Part shown: piece by piece, positions 1 through 12,729 of the stretch
Layout of the letters: the number at the start of each line of letters is the position of its first letter
How positions within the stretch are numbered: the first letter of the stretch is position 1
NCBI GenBank assembly: GCA_028583605.1
Contig: CM053333.1
Span: forward strand, 15,418,638 to 15,482,637
Length of the DNA stretch: 64,000 bases
Source: Dastarcus helophoroides
Lineage: Eukaryota; Arthropoda; Insecta; Coleoptera; Bothrideridae
Direction: 5' to 3'
Notes under the pieces: generated by a model
What the model saw: only the letters and a program-made list of their open reading frames with translations
What the model was told of the DNA's origin: nothing
Database searches by the model: none
Translations under genes and position numbers: made by a program

Positions 1-89
1 GCTTTTGGTCCTAGAAAAGTCCACACTAAACATGCGAATTACATACACAGCACCCACAGAAAGTTAATGTATGAGATTGGGCAGGTATC

Positions 90-575
90 ATCTACAATAG
101 AAACTTGGACCCATTCTTTTTTGAAGAAAATCTTACTGCCGCACACTACCTGAATTTCCTAACATTTGACCTGATACCTGCTCTAGCTGTGAGTTTTTCT
201 CATGAAATTGATCCAGATATACCGAATGACAAAATTTGATTCTAACAAGATGGCTCTCCCCCTAATTTTGATAATGGTGTTCAAAGATACTTAGATAAAA
301 TGTTTCCAAATCATTAGATTGGTAGACGGAGTGTAATTAAATGGTCGCCAAGGTCCCCCGACTTAACGCCCCTGGAATAAGTTTTTTGAAGATATTTGAA
401 AGAAAGAGTCTACCAGGACAGACCGGATAATATTGGGAATTTAAAGAACAAGATTAGAGCGAAGATGCATAATTTACTAACTGAAGTCATTCGGAATGCT
501 ATGGACATCTTTTATTATTGTCTTGGAGAATGTCAAATAGTGAAAGGAGGACATTATCAGCATAAGCGACATTGA
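90..575 (+). pseudogene. Tc1/mariner-like (DDE_3) transposase remnant
   Basis: Conceptual translation gives blocks typical of the C-terminal half of IS630/Tc1-type transposases: a GPFFF-like segment near 110-125, QDGSPPNF around 248-270 (family form QDGAPPHF), then WSPRSPDLTPLE near 344-375 followed by RYLKERVYQDRPDN and a GGHYQH ending near 560-575. The second and third catalytic aspartates (QDG and SPDL) are still readable, but in-frame stops flank the QDG block and another follows PLE, so the gene is dead. The N-terminal DNA-binding part and first aspartate are not recognisable and probably lie outside the window or are lost. Its wording differs from the transposase at 19.3-20.4 kb, so it is a separate family. 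No terminal inverted repeats could be assigned. Confidence 0.75.
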
Positions 576-599
576 GTTTATTTTTCTAAATGATCTAAT

Positions 600-2384
600 T
601 GTTTTAATTTCTAAATGAAAAACAAAAACTTGTCATTAAAAACATGAAACTTGTTTATCTGGTATGGCTTGATTCGGTTTTTTATAGTTTTAAACAAGCC
701 TCCTCATGCTTATGTTTTCATTTGAGAAAAAAAAGTAGTGATGGCTGGGGGTTGGGGGGTTAATGAGAAAAATTAATTATTATATAACCAACAGATGGAA
801 AAAAAAAATATTAGTTTTTTGGCATTTTCAAAAAATTAACTTATTTAAACGATATGAGTTTTATTGCGTACTTCTGGCTATCCATGTATTGTATTATTTT
901 CCTTTACCTATACATTACATATGTAAAGCGGGCATAACAGAAGCTGTAATTTTCTCTCATTTTCACTTTATAACAAGGGTTGGAAAAAAATTTCGGGGTT
1001 AAATTTGAATTTTTAACTGCAAACTTTTTTTAAATTCTAACTTACATTGCGAGATTAATACATAAATGTTGTGATTTTTTTATATCTTGACGTTTTTAAA
1101 ACTTTTCAAATGTTTTGGTTAATGTTGATCTTAGTAAAAAAGTTTGGTTACAATAACAATATGTTCCGAAAAACATGAAGTTTCGGGATCGAATTTAAAA
1201 TGCCTTCAACCGCCAAATTTTGGATTAAATCTTAAAACTACGATAAATTTGGATTTGATTAATTTCAATCCTAAATTAAGTTATAATTTGGAATTATTCA
1301 AGAAATTTTCTTTCCCGAAATTGTGGTCTTAAAATTAACTTCAATGTTCTGTAATGAGTAAGTACGAACTGTTTACTTTTTGAAATCCTTCAGAGTTGCA
1401 TTATATTTATGGTTATAACATTAACTATTTCTCAAAATAGCGTCTTTAAAGATAAAATGAACTTTAAAATTTAAAGTTAAATCTTAAACGTAATTTTAAG
1501 TAAAAAAAATTCGAAAATTTTAGGGCTACCCTTAATGTTTCTAGAAACAACACTTAATTTGAAAAATTTGGGATTATAAAATATCTCTAAAGTTTCAAAA
1601 TTTTTAAAATTAGGACATTTGCATTTGGAGTTAAAAAAATATTGCAATGCAGAATTTCAAGTTTTGTTAGAAAATTTGATTTAAACTCGAAAGAAAATTC
1701 TGACAAAAAAATATAATTCCTAAAAAAATCTCCATATTTCAAGTTTAAAATTTAAGGCTTCAGTTTGAACTTGAAAATTTAATAGAAGTGCTGAAATGTT
1801 ATTATAAGACTTTTAAAAAAGTAAACAAGTGCCAAGATTTTGAGATAAAACCGTCCGAAAAAATGAGTCCGAAATTTCAAAAACTTGTAAAAATCAAAAT
1901 TTTAAAATTGCACACATTGATTAAAAACTGAGTTTTACGCATTCAATAACTAACATAAAACTGTCTTCTCAGGAATATTTATGAGAACATGTATCTGAAA
2001 TGTTCATATTATCAAAGCAAAATGTAGTTGTATTAAATACGCTTAATGCTCTAGTTGGCTTTATAAAAAAATCCGTTAGGTTTAGAGACTAATTTATGAG
2101 ATAATGGACAAATGAACAGAGGTGATAAAATAATACAATTTAAAATTTACTTGGGGCACATTGCTCTGATACCTCATCTAATATGCCTCAGTATTAAAAT
2201 TGTCATAATGTAACTTTTTAAGTAATATATTTTATGATTTCTTGTTAAGTATTAAGTAGTTACAGTGGAAAAGATTATTAAAAAATCTTCAAAACATGCG
2301 CCTTTTTATTTCGTTTTTATCAATTGTGAGGGATTGTTTGACGGATTAACCCTAAATTTATAAAAGGAATATATATTTTTTTAA
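600..2384. other. non-coding AT-rich stretch
   Basis: I see no supportable gene. From about 1440 to 1900 the sequence is a low-complexity mosaic of short AAATTT, AAAATTTT and TTCGAAA-like words, of the kind that recurs many times in the window. The remainder is unremarkable AT-rich DNA; its short ORFs have no recognisable domains. Confidence 0.6.
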
Positions 2385-4985
2385 TTGAATCCACTTGCAA
2401 AGAGCAACCCCATTATGCCTTCAAAGCACCGCTAGTAGGATATAAAAACAAGACTAGATGGCAATAAACCGCCTTCTTAAACAAGGGCGAATCTAATTTT
2501 TTGGGGAAAATTTTGTTCGGTAACAAATTCCATAGCTTAGAAGTTCTATATAGAAAAAAAGCGTTTATGGACAGAAGTCTTCACTGTCAAGCTGGACCGC
2601 ACAGGAATTTTCTGCCTCTGACTGTCTTGTATGCCTTAAAAATCTTACCCTTGGAAAGATCAATCCTATTAGTTCGTGCAAGCATCTCACATGAAAGTAC
2701 TTGTAGAAAAGATATAAGTCACCGTCTGTGCTCTAGTGTTTCGAGGGAATCGGTTAAACTCTTGTTATTAATTAGGCTAATCGCTCTTCTTTGAAGTGAA
2801 TCCAAAAGCGCCAGAGTGTGCCTTGGGGCTGAACTCCAAACATGAGAGCACTATTCTAGTGTTGGTCCAACTTGAGCTTTCTATAGAGTGAGCAGCTGAT
2901 GAGATGTAAAGTACAAAAGAAATTGGTGCTCGCATTTACTTCTAGGATAAACAGATTAAATTTCATCGTAAAAATTTTACTGCCCATGAGTAGCCTGCGT
3001 TTTTGAGGCTTTGAAGTCCGCCAGATTTTTCTTACCCCATTCCAGAACGGTTTCGAGATCCCGATTAATTATCGTTATCTGCTGTTTCCTTAGCCAATCT
3101 CAAGCAGCGACAAATAATGGTTTGTCCAAGAAAAAAGATGACACCAGGCTACTATCATCTAAGTAGCTGTATATCGAATTGGAAGTTGAAACTAAGATAT
3201 CATTCATGTTTAACAAAAACAGAACAGACCCCTGAGACTATCCTACATTAATCGCAAATGTCTCGGATGAGACGCTATCAACAACGACCTGAAAAGATCT
3301 GTCTGCGAAAGAAATGGATATCTAATGACAAAGTTCAGAAGGAATACTATAGAATATTAATTTAGCGGGAATAGATATCAAATGCCACAATCCTAACCTA
3401 ACCGTGTTTTTCTATAGCTGAGTTACAGATATGAGTAACATATGCCAGTAGATGGCCAGTTGAACGTTGTTATCTGAAACTATATTGCATGTCTGAGATG
3501 ATTCTATTTTTTTCAAGATATTTGATAGTCTCAAAGTTGATAACCTTTCCATTAGTTGAGATATAATGGGCAACAAAGATATATAGGGCGATAGATGTTA
3601 GCCAAATTTCTTTATCCCTTTTTAGGGTCAGGCAGCACCCTAGCAGATTTTCAGATGTCAGAAAATACACCTTTGTTGTAACAAAGTGTGAACAATTTGC
3701 GTATGACAGGAATCAATTTTAGAGCGCTCTTCTCAAGAACAATAGCGGGGATACTATCAAGATTAGAAACTTTCGTTGTGTCGAGCTCGAGGAAAATCTT
3801 CCTGACTGCGCCTTACCTGAAATCAACTTCTGGCATCAAAGCGCCAACCTTAAAAAGAATAGGGGGTTCTGCGTTTTAAGAATGAAGATTGGAATTTTTA
3901 GCAAACATTAAGGCTTGCAGGTCAGCCTTTTCTTTGAAAGTAGTCGCAATATTGTTGTTATAGTATAAAGGTAAAAAAAAAACTTGAGGATGTAAAATTC
4001 TTTTCAATCGACTCTTGCAAATACCCAAAAGAACATGAAACCGTTCGGACAGTTGACAAGTATTTGGTGCATTTTACGATTAAAATCACATTTTGCCTTG
4101 TCACTAAAATGTTTACAAACATTTCGTGGATCTACAAAGGTAATCCGAGTCTAGACTGAGGGTTTACTTTGCAAACGATGATATGCGCAATTTTTGCACC
4201 ACACATCCGGAGCACATTTTTTGATAAACCAAGATTTACTGGAGGCAGACTTCTTTTGGAAATGTGGAATTGAGCATTCCAAACCAACTAGAATAGTTTC
4301 AGTGATGAATTCGGCGATCGAGGAAGGGCTGTCTGAATTAAAGCAAACTTTTTGCCGTGATAAAGATGCAAGAGTGTCTTTTAATTCTTCCCAGTTTGCA
4401 GAGTTAAAGTGCCAAACCCTAGGGAGCTGTCTCTGAGAAAGAGGTGTTATATGAATCGAGCGAGAGGCTGCTAGAAGACTGTGATTGGAATTTCCAAACG
4501 ATGATGTCACAGAAATTTTATCCGACTTTTGAGAATTTGTAGGGAAAAGGTCGAGCAGATGAGGTTAAGTAATGTTTGTGAGTTCCTCTACCAACTGAAA
4601 TAGTCCACAAGTAATGGCTAAAGCCTCTGCCACCCTTCCCGTGTCGTCTGTTCGGGAAGGAAATCTTAAGCATGGGATATTGTGTACGTTAAAGTCTCCG
4701 AAAAAGACAACCTGTTTTGACAATTCTTCTGAAGGTGATCAAAAGATACGGAGAGATAAGAGAAGAGCTGTCTGTATGAGGGATCGTTTGGAGACAGAAT
4801 GTATATTACTTCGTTTTTGGGGCAGATCTTCAGCAAAATTACATCATGATCGGTAGTATCGCCTTCGCATTTAATTTTAAAATAGACTGGACAACGATAT
4901 TTTAAGTTGAATTTTTGGGAAAAATATTTTATAAAATAAATAAGTCCTGAAAAATATATCATGACAGTAACTGTGTATAAGTCGA
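2385..4985 (-). mobile_element. LINE family A, copy 1 (5'-truncated non-LTR retrotransposon)
   Basis: A minus-strand LINE containing part of an AP endonuclease, a reverse transcriptase and a 3' tail. The 3' boundary near 2385 is set by comparison with a second copy: both share a 3' segment reading roughly CACTYGCAAAG...ATTATGCCT on the plus strand (2390-2430 here, 14770-14800 there). The 5' boundary is where endonuclease similarity fades near 4985. I could not find a target site duplication or a clear poly-A tract. Confidence 0.8.
2490..4985 (-). pseudogene. LINE-A ORF2: AP endonuclease + reverse transcriptase, decayed
   Basis: Reading from high to low coordinates, the minus strand shows an endonuclease piece (4985-4500) with LLKICPKNEVIYI and, in another frame, a decayed GDFNVHN-type block. 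A linker follows with PRVWHFNSANWEELKDTLAS (about 4410), a WFIKKC block, then the RT palm: ILKYLEKNRLIS-type segment (about 3510), SSETFAINVG (about 3260), YLDDSSL near 3160 where the family has YADD, then NRDLETVLEWGKKNLADFKA (about 3050). The C-terminal tail reads LEYCSHVWSSAPRHTLALLD near 2830 and ends with KLWNLLPNKIF near 2520. Many frameshifts and stops interrupt it. The block order and wording fit the CR1/jockey group of insect LINEs; clade assignment is inference. The first residue of the YADD box is altered, so the enzyme would be inactive even if re-framed. Confidence 0.85.
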
Positions 4986-4989
4986 ATCG

Positions 4990-7900
4990 AAGAAATTTAT
5001 TTGTACTCATTTTGGTAATTAATTTTTTAAAATTATTAGTTATTATTTATGAATTATTTTTTTTATTTAATTCAATATTTTTGTTAACTAGCCTATACTG
5101 TATGTTTTCTGCTGCAAGTATTTGCAATATAACTTGCTACCTTTTCATTTTAGTATTCACTGCTTCAGTAAGTAATTTAACTTTATTAATTAATATTCTT
5201 TTAATCGAATCATTAATACCTCAAGGTTTTAAGCGGCTTAAAGTAGATAAAAACGATGAGATTCAAAATTTATTAGCTCGTTTACCGTATGCTTCATCAG
5301 AGTTCATTCTAGTTAAATATAATTTTATTACCTGAATATAATTATTTGCCTTCGTTATTTAAGTTTTATTTCTCTTTAGAGCTTAAAAATGGCATCAAGT
5401 TTCCAATTATAAAATAAAACTTCAATCATTTTACTTTTGTTTTTTCTAACTATATAGGCAGAATTAACAGAAGCTCAAACGTTATTAAACTTATATAACT
5501 CAATTTAAAAAACTGCATATCGGATAAAATGAATGTGTGCTTTGCATTACCTTAAACATAAAGTTAATGCAATAATTTCATTAGAAAACCTTTAGTTTGG
5601 AGATTTTAGGGATAGCACATGTGTTTCACATTTAGGCTTACAAACGTTAGCTGAATATAAAATATTAAAACAGTGAAGATTTAAGGGCAATTTATTTTCA
5701 TCTCTTACCCTTGAAAGTTTATGCGTTGAGAATAAAATCAAAGAAACGCAATAAACCTTTGACTTTTTATAGGATTGGGTTTGGCATAATTCTTTATTAG
5801 ATTTTCTGTGCAACTGCACAAGAACTTAAACACATGCTCGTATTATTGTTTTGCAAATACAAAATACTGATATCTCAAGGAAACTTAAAAGATTTTATCC
5901 GTTCGTTTAAGTGTGCTAGAAACCAAGGTAATACATCTTAAAAGACTCCTTTATGAAACATTTACTCTTTCAGCGTATAAAATAAAGTGCCACATTTGGT
6001 GTTTTTAAAGTAAATGTAGCTCTTTAAATAAATAAGGGAACAAAGGCAAAATTAGAAGTTTTAGATACGAAAAAATTGGGACAGGCTTTTCTCCTAAGAT
6101 AAAAATAAAATTTGCCATAACGAAATTTCTGATGACGTCAATTTTGATAAAATAATAAACGCCTCCGTGGGGAAACGAAATTTTATTACAATTTATCGAA
6201 TTCCTTAAAACATTGTCAGCTTGAGGCAAGGGCATATTAGAGCTGCATAAATTTTAACTTGATGTTTTACGATAACAGTTAATAAATACAAAATTCATTT
6301 AAGAACTTCCGCTTCACCCTGCTTTTGTATTCTGTTGCTACTGTTGTCTGAAAAATAAAGAGTTTTATTTCATCATGTCTAATTTATATCCCGCTACGTT
6401 AATATTACACGCAAAATAATAAATTAACTTCAAAAAAAGTACTTATTCCCAAATAATTGACTAAAAATATAAATATTCAACATTTCTTTTAACTCAAAAA
6501 ATATATTTTGTATTGTATTAGTAATAAGGAATGTCAAATATTAAGGTTTTGGCAAATTCCTAAAGAATGATATTTATAATGAAATGGTATCAATTTTCAA
6601 CATTGATATTGAAAAATGTTACCAACTTTGCAAATCAAACTAGCATTTTTCAGCGTCTGACTTTCCCTGTAAAGCCAGTATTTTTCATTGCTTTATTAAT
6701 CAAATCAATAAAAAAATATAACTCAAGTGATTCATTTAACCTTTCAGTCATCAACGTGAGCAGAGTAGCACAAAATAAAAAAAAAACAAATTACCCTGGC
6801 ACGTTTGAATAACTTTGAACTGTGGTGATAAATTTATGTTTTAACAAAGAGTCTAAATATCTTACGGTTGCTAGTTATTTTGGTTTAAAAAGCGACAATC
6901 AAGTTCAATAGAGCCTCATAAACAGAAACCGTAATTTCCATTAATTCCATGGATTTATGTTTGTGCTTTGCTAGAATTATCTTTATTTTCTGGCATAATA
7001 AGGTAAAAATGATTAGATTAGACGTTTACCATTTCCGAGACAGATCAGTTTGTTTTTAGCTTCAGGTAATATAACGGGGTCATTAATTAGTTGAAAAGCC
7101 GTTACGGCACTAAGCAGATTATTTGCCACACATTTTGACTCAAATTCGTATCTTAATTATCCATGAAATCTATTTTGTTTGCAAAAGCTCTATTCAATTC
7201 GAAATATATATAATCGATATTAAAGTTATTCCCCTTTAAATTTGAATAATTCGCGGTGCTAAAAGGCCCGTGCCTGACCTCCATTAAATAAGCTTGAATA
7301 AAATGTCATACTATAACAACATAATCTGAGAATCGTTAAAGTTTCCGACCCATAAAAAGAATGGGGAAACAGATTTGGCTTCTGGTTGGTTTACAAGAAA
7401 ATTCATCCCGCAACTCACTGACTTTAATCAAATCACAAATCCATCAATTGCAGGGCAATCGGATGGCCGATTTGTTGTATTTTATCCAATACACAAGTAA
7501 CGAAATTAATATTATCGACTAGATAACACATCAAAATAATGACTTCAAAATGTTTTTAGTTAACATGGAAACACAATTTATGAGTTTGAACTCTTTAAAA
7601 CTGAATTAAAACTGATTGTTTAATGTATGTGGTCCATTGGGCTTTTTATTAGCTTGTCCGTTCAATCATTTATTAGGCAGTGTTTTTCCTTGCTTGGTTT
7701 GAAATGATCTGTATTTGGGAAAGAGATTCTTGTTATACGGTTACCTAAAATTTGTTAGGTAGTCGTTGAGCTGAAATGAACCCTTTCAATTTCTAGATGA
7801 ACTCAGAAAAATTATTTATGATTTTAATTTTAAATAATATTCTCATTTTAAAAAATATTTATTACTTTTGTAAAAAAAAATAAATATAAAAGCTGCTTTT

Positions 7901-8565
7901 TTCAAAAAATATATTTATTTACTTAAAAGAATTTAAAATTCATTGATTAAGCGTAAAATGTTTAAATTAAAATAAAAGCTTTAGGTCTTAAATTGAAATT
8001 TTAAATTTTCATTTAAAGCTTGAAATGTTAATAATAATGTGAACATTTTGAATAAAAACCGAGAAAAATGTTTGCAAATTTAGTTCATTCACTGGATTCC
8101 GACTTTAATACAAAAATTGTAGAACTTATTTTCAAAAACATTAAAATTCGAAATTTTAAGAAAAATGAGTAAGAAAACAGTCGAAATTTATAAATATTTT
8201 TCTTCTAAAAATCCTTAGATTTTTTCCAGAGTCTTTAATATTAAATTTAAATTTTAAGAATTACCTTTTCCTGAAATTGAAGCTTTAAAGATTCAACTTT
8301 AGTCCCAAAAACTTTAAAGTTTATTCTAAGATATTGAGTACAAAGCCAAGTTGCTATAATATTGGAAAAAAATTCTAAACTTTAAAAAAGAAAAAAGAAC
8401 TTTTGCGATCCAAATTAAAATTTATCGGGAAAATTTTTTTTAGAAAAACTCAGCAGGCAAATTTTCATTTTAAATTTTATTTTTAAATCAAAATGTTGAT
8501 TTCAAAATTAAACTTTTTACTTAATCTTTGAAATTTTGAGTCAAATTTTTTTGGTTAAAGTCGAT
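4990..8565. other. non-coding stretch with one hydrophobic open frame
   Basis: A plus-strand frame runs from 4961 to 5335 (124 codons) and is very hydrophobic, ending in a polar tail around LKVDKNDEIQNLLARLPYAS. AT-rich DNA readily gives such frames and I recognise no family, so I do not call it a gene. Between 7020 and 7560 the base composition is more mixed than the surroundings but shows no ORF. From about 7790 to 8560 there is another AAATTT/AAAATTTT low-complexity mosaic. Confidence 0.5.
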
Positions 8566-8569
8566 ATTT

Positions 8570-9182
8570 TACGGACAATGTGGGAAATCAGTCATTGTGC
8601 GCAGTGCCCGGTAGATGTAAGCAATGCCCAACATAGAAGGTCATTGTGGAAAATATGTGTGAAGTAACCACACTGCTTGGGCATTGCTTCCAATGACCAT
8701 GCCATTTTGGGCAGGATAAATATGTAATAAAATAAAATTGGACTTGCTTTTATTAGAATCTGTAGCTTGGTATTATACTTGTAACTTACAAAATAATAAG
8801 AATTAGGTTACAAGAGTAAGCAGCAGACCTATATAGTTTTTTATTCTTGAAGTAGGAGTTGCTGTTGTGACATTTTGAGTTTATATAATTTTCCTCATTT
8901 GCGACACTTGCACTTTGGTATTGCATTTCTGATTACAAAGGCATCTGCCATGGCTTTGATCCTCAACAAACGAAAATTTCCTTGTACACTCCCATAAGAA
9001 AATTTCAACATTTTGTTACATATCATCTGCCTTGTTCACAAGGATGCTTGTTCACAAGGATGGGGAAAAACAGGAAATACTGTAAAATAGTTTCATATGT
9101 CCTGTAATGATCAATATGGGCGGTCATTTCTTATATTGTCCGGGCATTTTTATCATTGTTTCGCTTTCTTACTATGCCCGTA
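8570..9182. mobile_element. degenerate TIR DNA transposon, about 0.6 kb
   Basis: The left end reads TACGGACAATGTGGGAAA and the right end, read on the other strand, TACGGGCATAGTAAGAAA, giving an imperfect terminal inverted repeat. Just inside both ends are further copies of CAATG/GCCCGG-type words (for example GGTCATTGTG, GGGCATTGCT, GTCCGGGCAT), suggesting repeated subterminal protein-binding sites. On the minus strand near 8900-8960 a short frame reads CLCNQKCNTKV, a Cys-rich pattern like the zinc-binding start of some arthropod transposases; this is weak. Superfamily is not assigned. Confidence 0.5.
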
Positions 9183-9189
9183 AAAGATA

Positions 9190-12100
9190 CCTCAAGATAA
9201 AAATTAAAGTTATACCACAAATGTAAAAATTTTAGGAAAAAGTTAAAATTTAGAGATAAGAGACATTCAGAGATAATCATCAAAACTTAAAGACTAAAAT
9301 AAGTTTAAGAAGACACTGCTTTCCAATAAATCACAACATTTTGCAAACAATCCAAAATGATAATATTTTTTAGAATCATTTTTAAATTTCCACTTGACAA
9401 GCTAAGTTTGGAGCAAAGTCTTTCCTTAAAAAAAACACTCTGTGAAAATCTTAAATCGTAAAAGGAGGTTCTTTTATAATATTTTGCTACAAATTTCCAA
9501 TTTCTTCTGAAAACTGGAAGTGTGAATTTTAGATAATTAATTTTTTTTTAATTGCAACTATGAAGCTGAATTTTTGTTTTGTAAAACTAACTTTTAACTT
9601 TGCTTTTAAAATTTCAAATATAAAGTCAAAATTCTGTGATTAAATTAAAAGTTGTTCAAATAAAGTCGGAAATAGGAACACATAAATATATTTCTTTAAG
9701 ACAGAATTTTGCTTATTTTTTAAAAACACTTTGATTTTGCTGGCGTTAGAAATAAAAGATATATTTCGAACGTAATTATATCTGAAACTGGAAGATATCG
9801 CGTACATTTTTTTTTACCCAAAATTCGATGGCGATCGGTAATCTCAATTTGTTTGTATTGTTTATATTAAAGAGCGTGTTTTTTTAACGAACATTGTAGA
9901 GTGCTGGTGATAAAGGTAAAAGCAAGGCAGAGGTAAGTTAACATTGCGTTTGGAAAACATCGCCTTTGTTTTTTAACGGAAATTTCATTCCAGTGGGAAT
10001 TTTAAAATTAATTTAACACTGAAAAGCTTATATGCGTATATGCAAAATAAACATTTGAAAACGTAAGAAAATTGGGCTATATCAATTAATAGTAATATTG
10101 ATGAAAGTCATGCAAATTCTTAAACAAACCTAGTTCGGTTTAAAGAAAACGAGGTTTCAACTGATGCTTTAAATTATCTAATTTATTCTCATGGGATTAA
10201 TACTCCCATGAGGTCTAATTTACAAATAGAGTTGGCTGATTTAACTTAACCATTATATGAAAATATGTGGTTTTTATTTCTAAAACAGAGCCTAAAGCCC
10301 AAGCCAGTCTCAACAATTTTACCAAAATGTAGAAACCAATGATTGGACTTATTGTGGAAATTGTGCTTCTTTACTGCACAAAAATAGAATGGTTATTTCA
10401 ACAAAGTTACGATACTTATAAAAAAATGTTTCTTATATTTAAGGAAGCTTCAGCTATGAACAAAAAGAAAAATTTGCTCATAAAAACAGTATAACAATGC
10501 AAGAAATTCATAAGCATTTATATTTGCCCCTTCAAAATAAAAGATAATAAACAACGGTTCGGTACGATCTAATTTAGGTGCTTTTATTTATGTGTTATTT
10601 GCGCAATTCTATAATATTATATATCAAAGCTGGCAAAAATAGCACACCATCTGGCATCTTTTTTTAAACATACTTTTATTTCTTTTTTTCTTAATTGCGT
10701 TTTAAATTTCGCCCCCGCGTCAGGATTAATGATCGTAGGTGGAACTCACCTTGATTAAAAAATATAATGAACCTTAAACAACCACCTGATTCTGGTGTGA
10801 ATGACTTTGCCATTATTCCCTTATCAATTATCTTATTCAAAAACATTTTAATATTATTAACATGTCCCTAAAGCTAGTATCGTCAATTTAATTACTGAAC
10901 ATTTAAAATTAAATTTTCCCTTGAATCTAACTTTCGAAATCAGATAAGATTGACAAATTTCCTTTTGATGAAAATAGAAGGCAATATTTATTTTAAAACA
11001 TCAATAAAACATAATTTGCTTTCCTAATCAATACTTATTTCAATTTACTTTCTTGTACAGATGAGTAAATTAAGACCTAAATATATAAATTATATTCTAA
11101 ATTAATTACTACCGCAATAATAATTATAATTTTATAAATAAAAGCGCTTAGATGCCTTTCTGCTTATAAAACGTGTTTCCTTTTCATCCCGTCTTTTTTC
11201 CTGCTCCTAACTCTCTAATCAACCATTAATTTAGTTAGTGAAAAAGTTTGATTTGCGAAAGCTAATAAATATTGATTTGGTTGATCTATATTTATGTCGA
11301 GTGCATATTTAAACAATTCATTGCCCAATTGTCTTTCTCTACCATGGAATTCAGCATCATTGTGTAGTATTGATCTTCTTCTTCGCAAATGGAATGTAAA
11401 CTACTTTAAAGCTATCTAACTCTTGTGTATATTTGACCTTGACAGAGAATTGTTATGTACTACGCGTTAATGACCTCGCCTAAGGGATTGAAATGTGTTC
11501 AACCTAATTATTAATTTAAATGCGAACCTGAAATGGATACAATTCGAGAAGTTTCAGCCTATGGTATATATCAAAGAATGGTGGATGCGCCAGAGAAAAC
11601 GCTCGATTATATAACGTTTTAAGCTGCATATAGTCAATTAACGATTGCTAATTTGGTAAGCTAATGTGTTCAATCGAATCCACAAGTGATGATCGCATTA
11701 AATAGTTATGCCGCAGAGATTATATATGGCGCCTCTAAGCTATTAAAGTCAATGTAATTGTGGCCTTTTATCAATTTGGTCCATTTACCTTTTTAAAATT
11801 ATTACGAACTAAGTTACTAGAATACTATCAAACTTTTAAGTAATTAGTACTCTGTTTTCAATGTTAGAGACTTGCAGGAATGTTAAATTAACTATGGAGG
11901 CAAAACTTTGAATATAGTTTGCAATTTTGCAACGTAATTATTTTGATGACATGACAAAATCTGTATGATATGCGATCGATAATAGTTCAATTAATTATGC
12001 TATTTTCTTAATTAGTTCAACTTCGCAATAATAATAAATAAGTCAATGAATATATTTGTCTTTAGGTGACGTTACCTGATTAATATCTATTTAATCAAAA

Positions 12101-12515
12101 GCGCAACTTAATTTATGGAAAATAATCAATTGATACTTCATAAGGGTATAAATATTGAATTGTAGCTATATCTGAAAAGCTGAAAAATAATAAAATACTT
12201 GCAGTTTTAATGCAACTAAAATTAACGAAAAAAAAGTTACTTCTGAAATTCTCATTAAAAAAATGCAATCAAAACTTTAATAACTAAGTAATAACTGACA
12301 ACTCTAATTAAACTTGACACCCATATCAGCGAAATAAAGTGCAATAATAAAAGAATACCAAATGTAAACAAAAAATTCTTTATTTTACAATAATGAGTTA
12401 TATTTTTTTTTAAACCAAAATAATTATAAATAATGAATTAAAGCAATTTCATCTTCAAATCATCAGTAATCTGGTCAAATCAGAAGCTATATCAGATCAA
12501 CAGTTAAAGAAAAAC
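9190..12515. other. long non-coding stretch
   Basis: No convincing gene, RNA or transposon. A single copy of the 17-mer AATGGTGGATGCGCCAG lies at 11577-11593; relatives of it recur in the tandem repeats at 58.5-60.3 kb and at 62838. The 11.2-12.0 kb part is less monotonous than the AAATTT-type tracts and could hold regulatory DNA, but nothing there is diagnostic. Confidence 0.5.
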
Positions 12516-12519
12516 TTAC

Positions 12520-12714
12520 ATCTTCTCTGTAGATAACCAGCGGTGGAAAACTGCGTCCTGTTTCGCGCGTTTTCGCGGGTAAACTGTGGAAATTTGAGGA
12601 CGGTTCTGACGATACCAACGGGAAAAACGGCATGTTTAATACGCTTGCGTACTTGTTGCATGTACGACACCAAATCAGATCGATATTTACTCCGGTGGTC
12701 TGCCTTTTCATGTC
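12520..12714 (-). CDS. candidate internal host exon (unidentified protein)
   Basis: On the minus strand a pyrimidine-containing acceptor (TTGCTGAAATTTTAG) precedes base 12714 and a consensus donor, AT|GTAAGT, follows base 12520. The 195 bp between them are clearly more GC-rich than the flanks and contain no stop in two of three frames. One frame (phase 1 to phase 1) reads basic residues including SDLVSYMQQVRKRIKHAVFP and then FTRENARNRTQF; the other (phase 0 to 0) begins MKRQTTGVNIDLIW. Both are length-symmetric, so frame cannot be decided by phase; the first looks more protein-like. I recognise neither. No neighbouring exon was found within several kb, which would fit a gene with long introns. 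It could also be a fragment of an unknown element. Confidence 0.4.
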
Positions 12715-12729
12715 CTAAAATTTCAGCAA

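Noticed and set aside
4961..5335. 124-codon hydrophobic frame as a chemoreceptor-like exon
   Set aside because: Spacing of some polar residues loosely recalls insect gustatory receptors, but no diagnostic motif, downstream exon or conserved splice site was found, and AT-rich DNA favours such frames.
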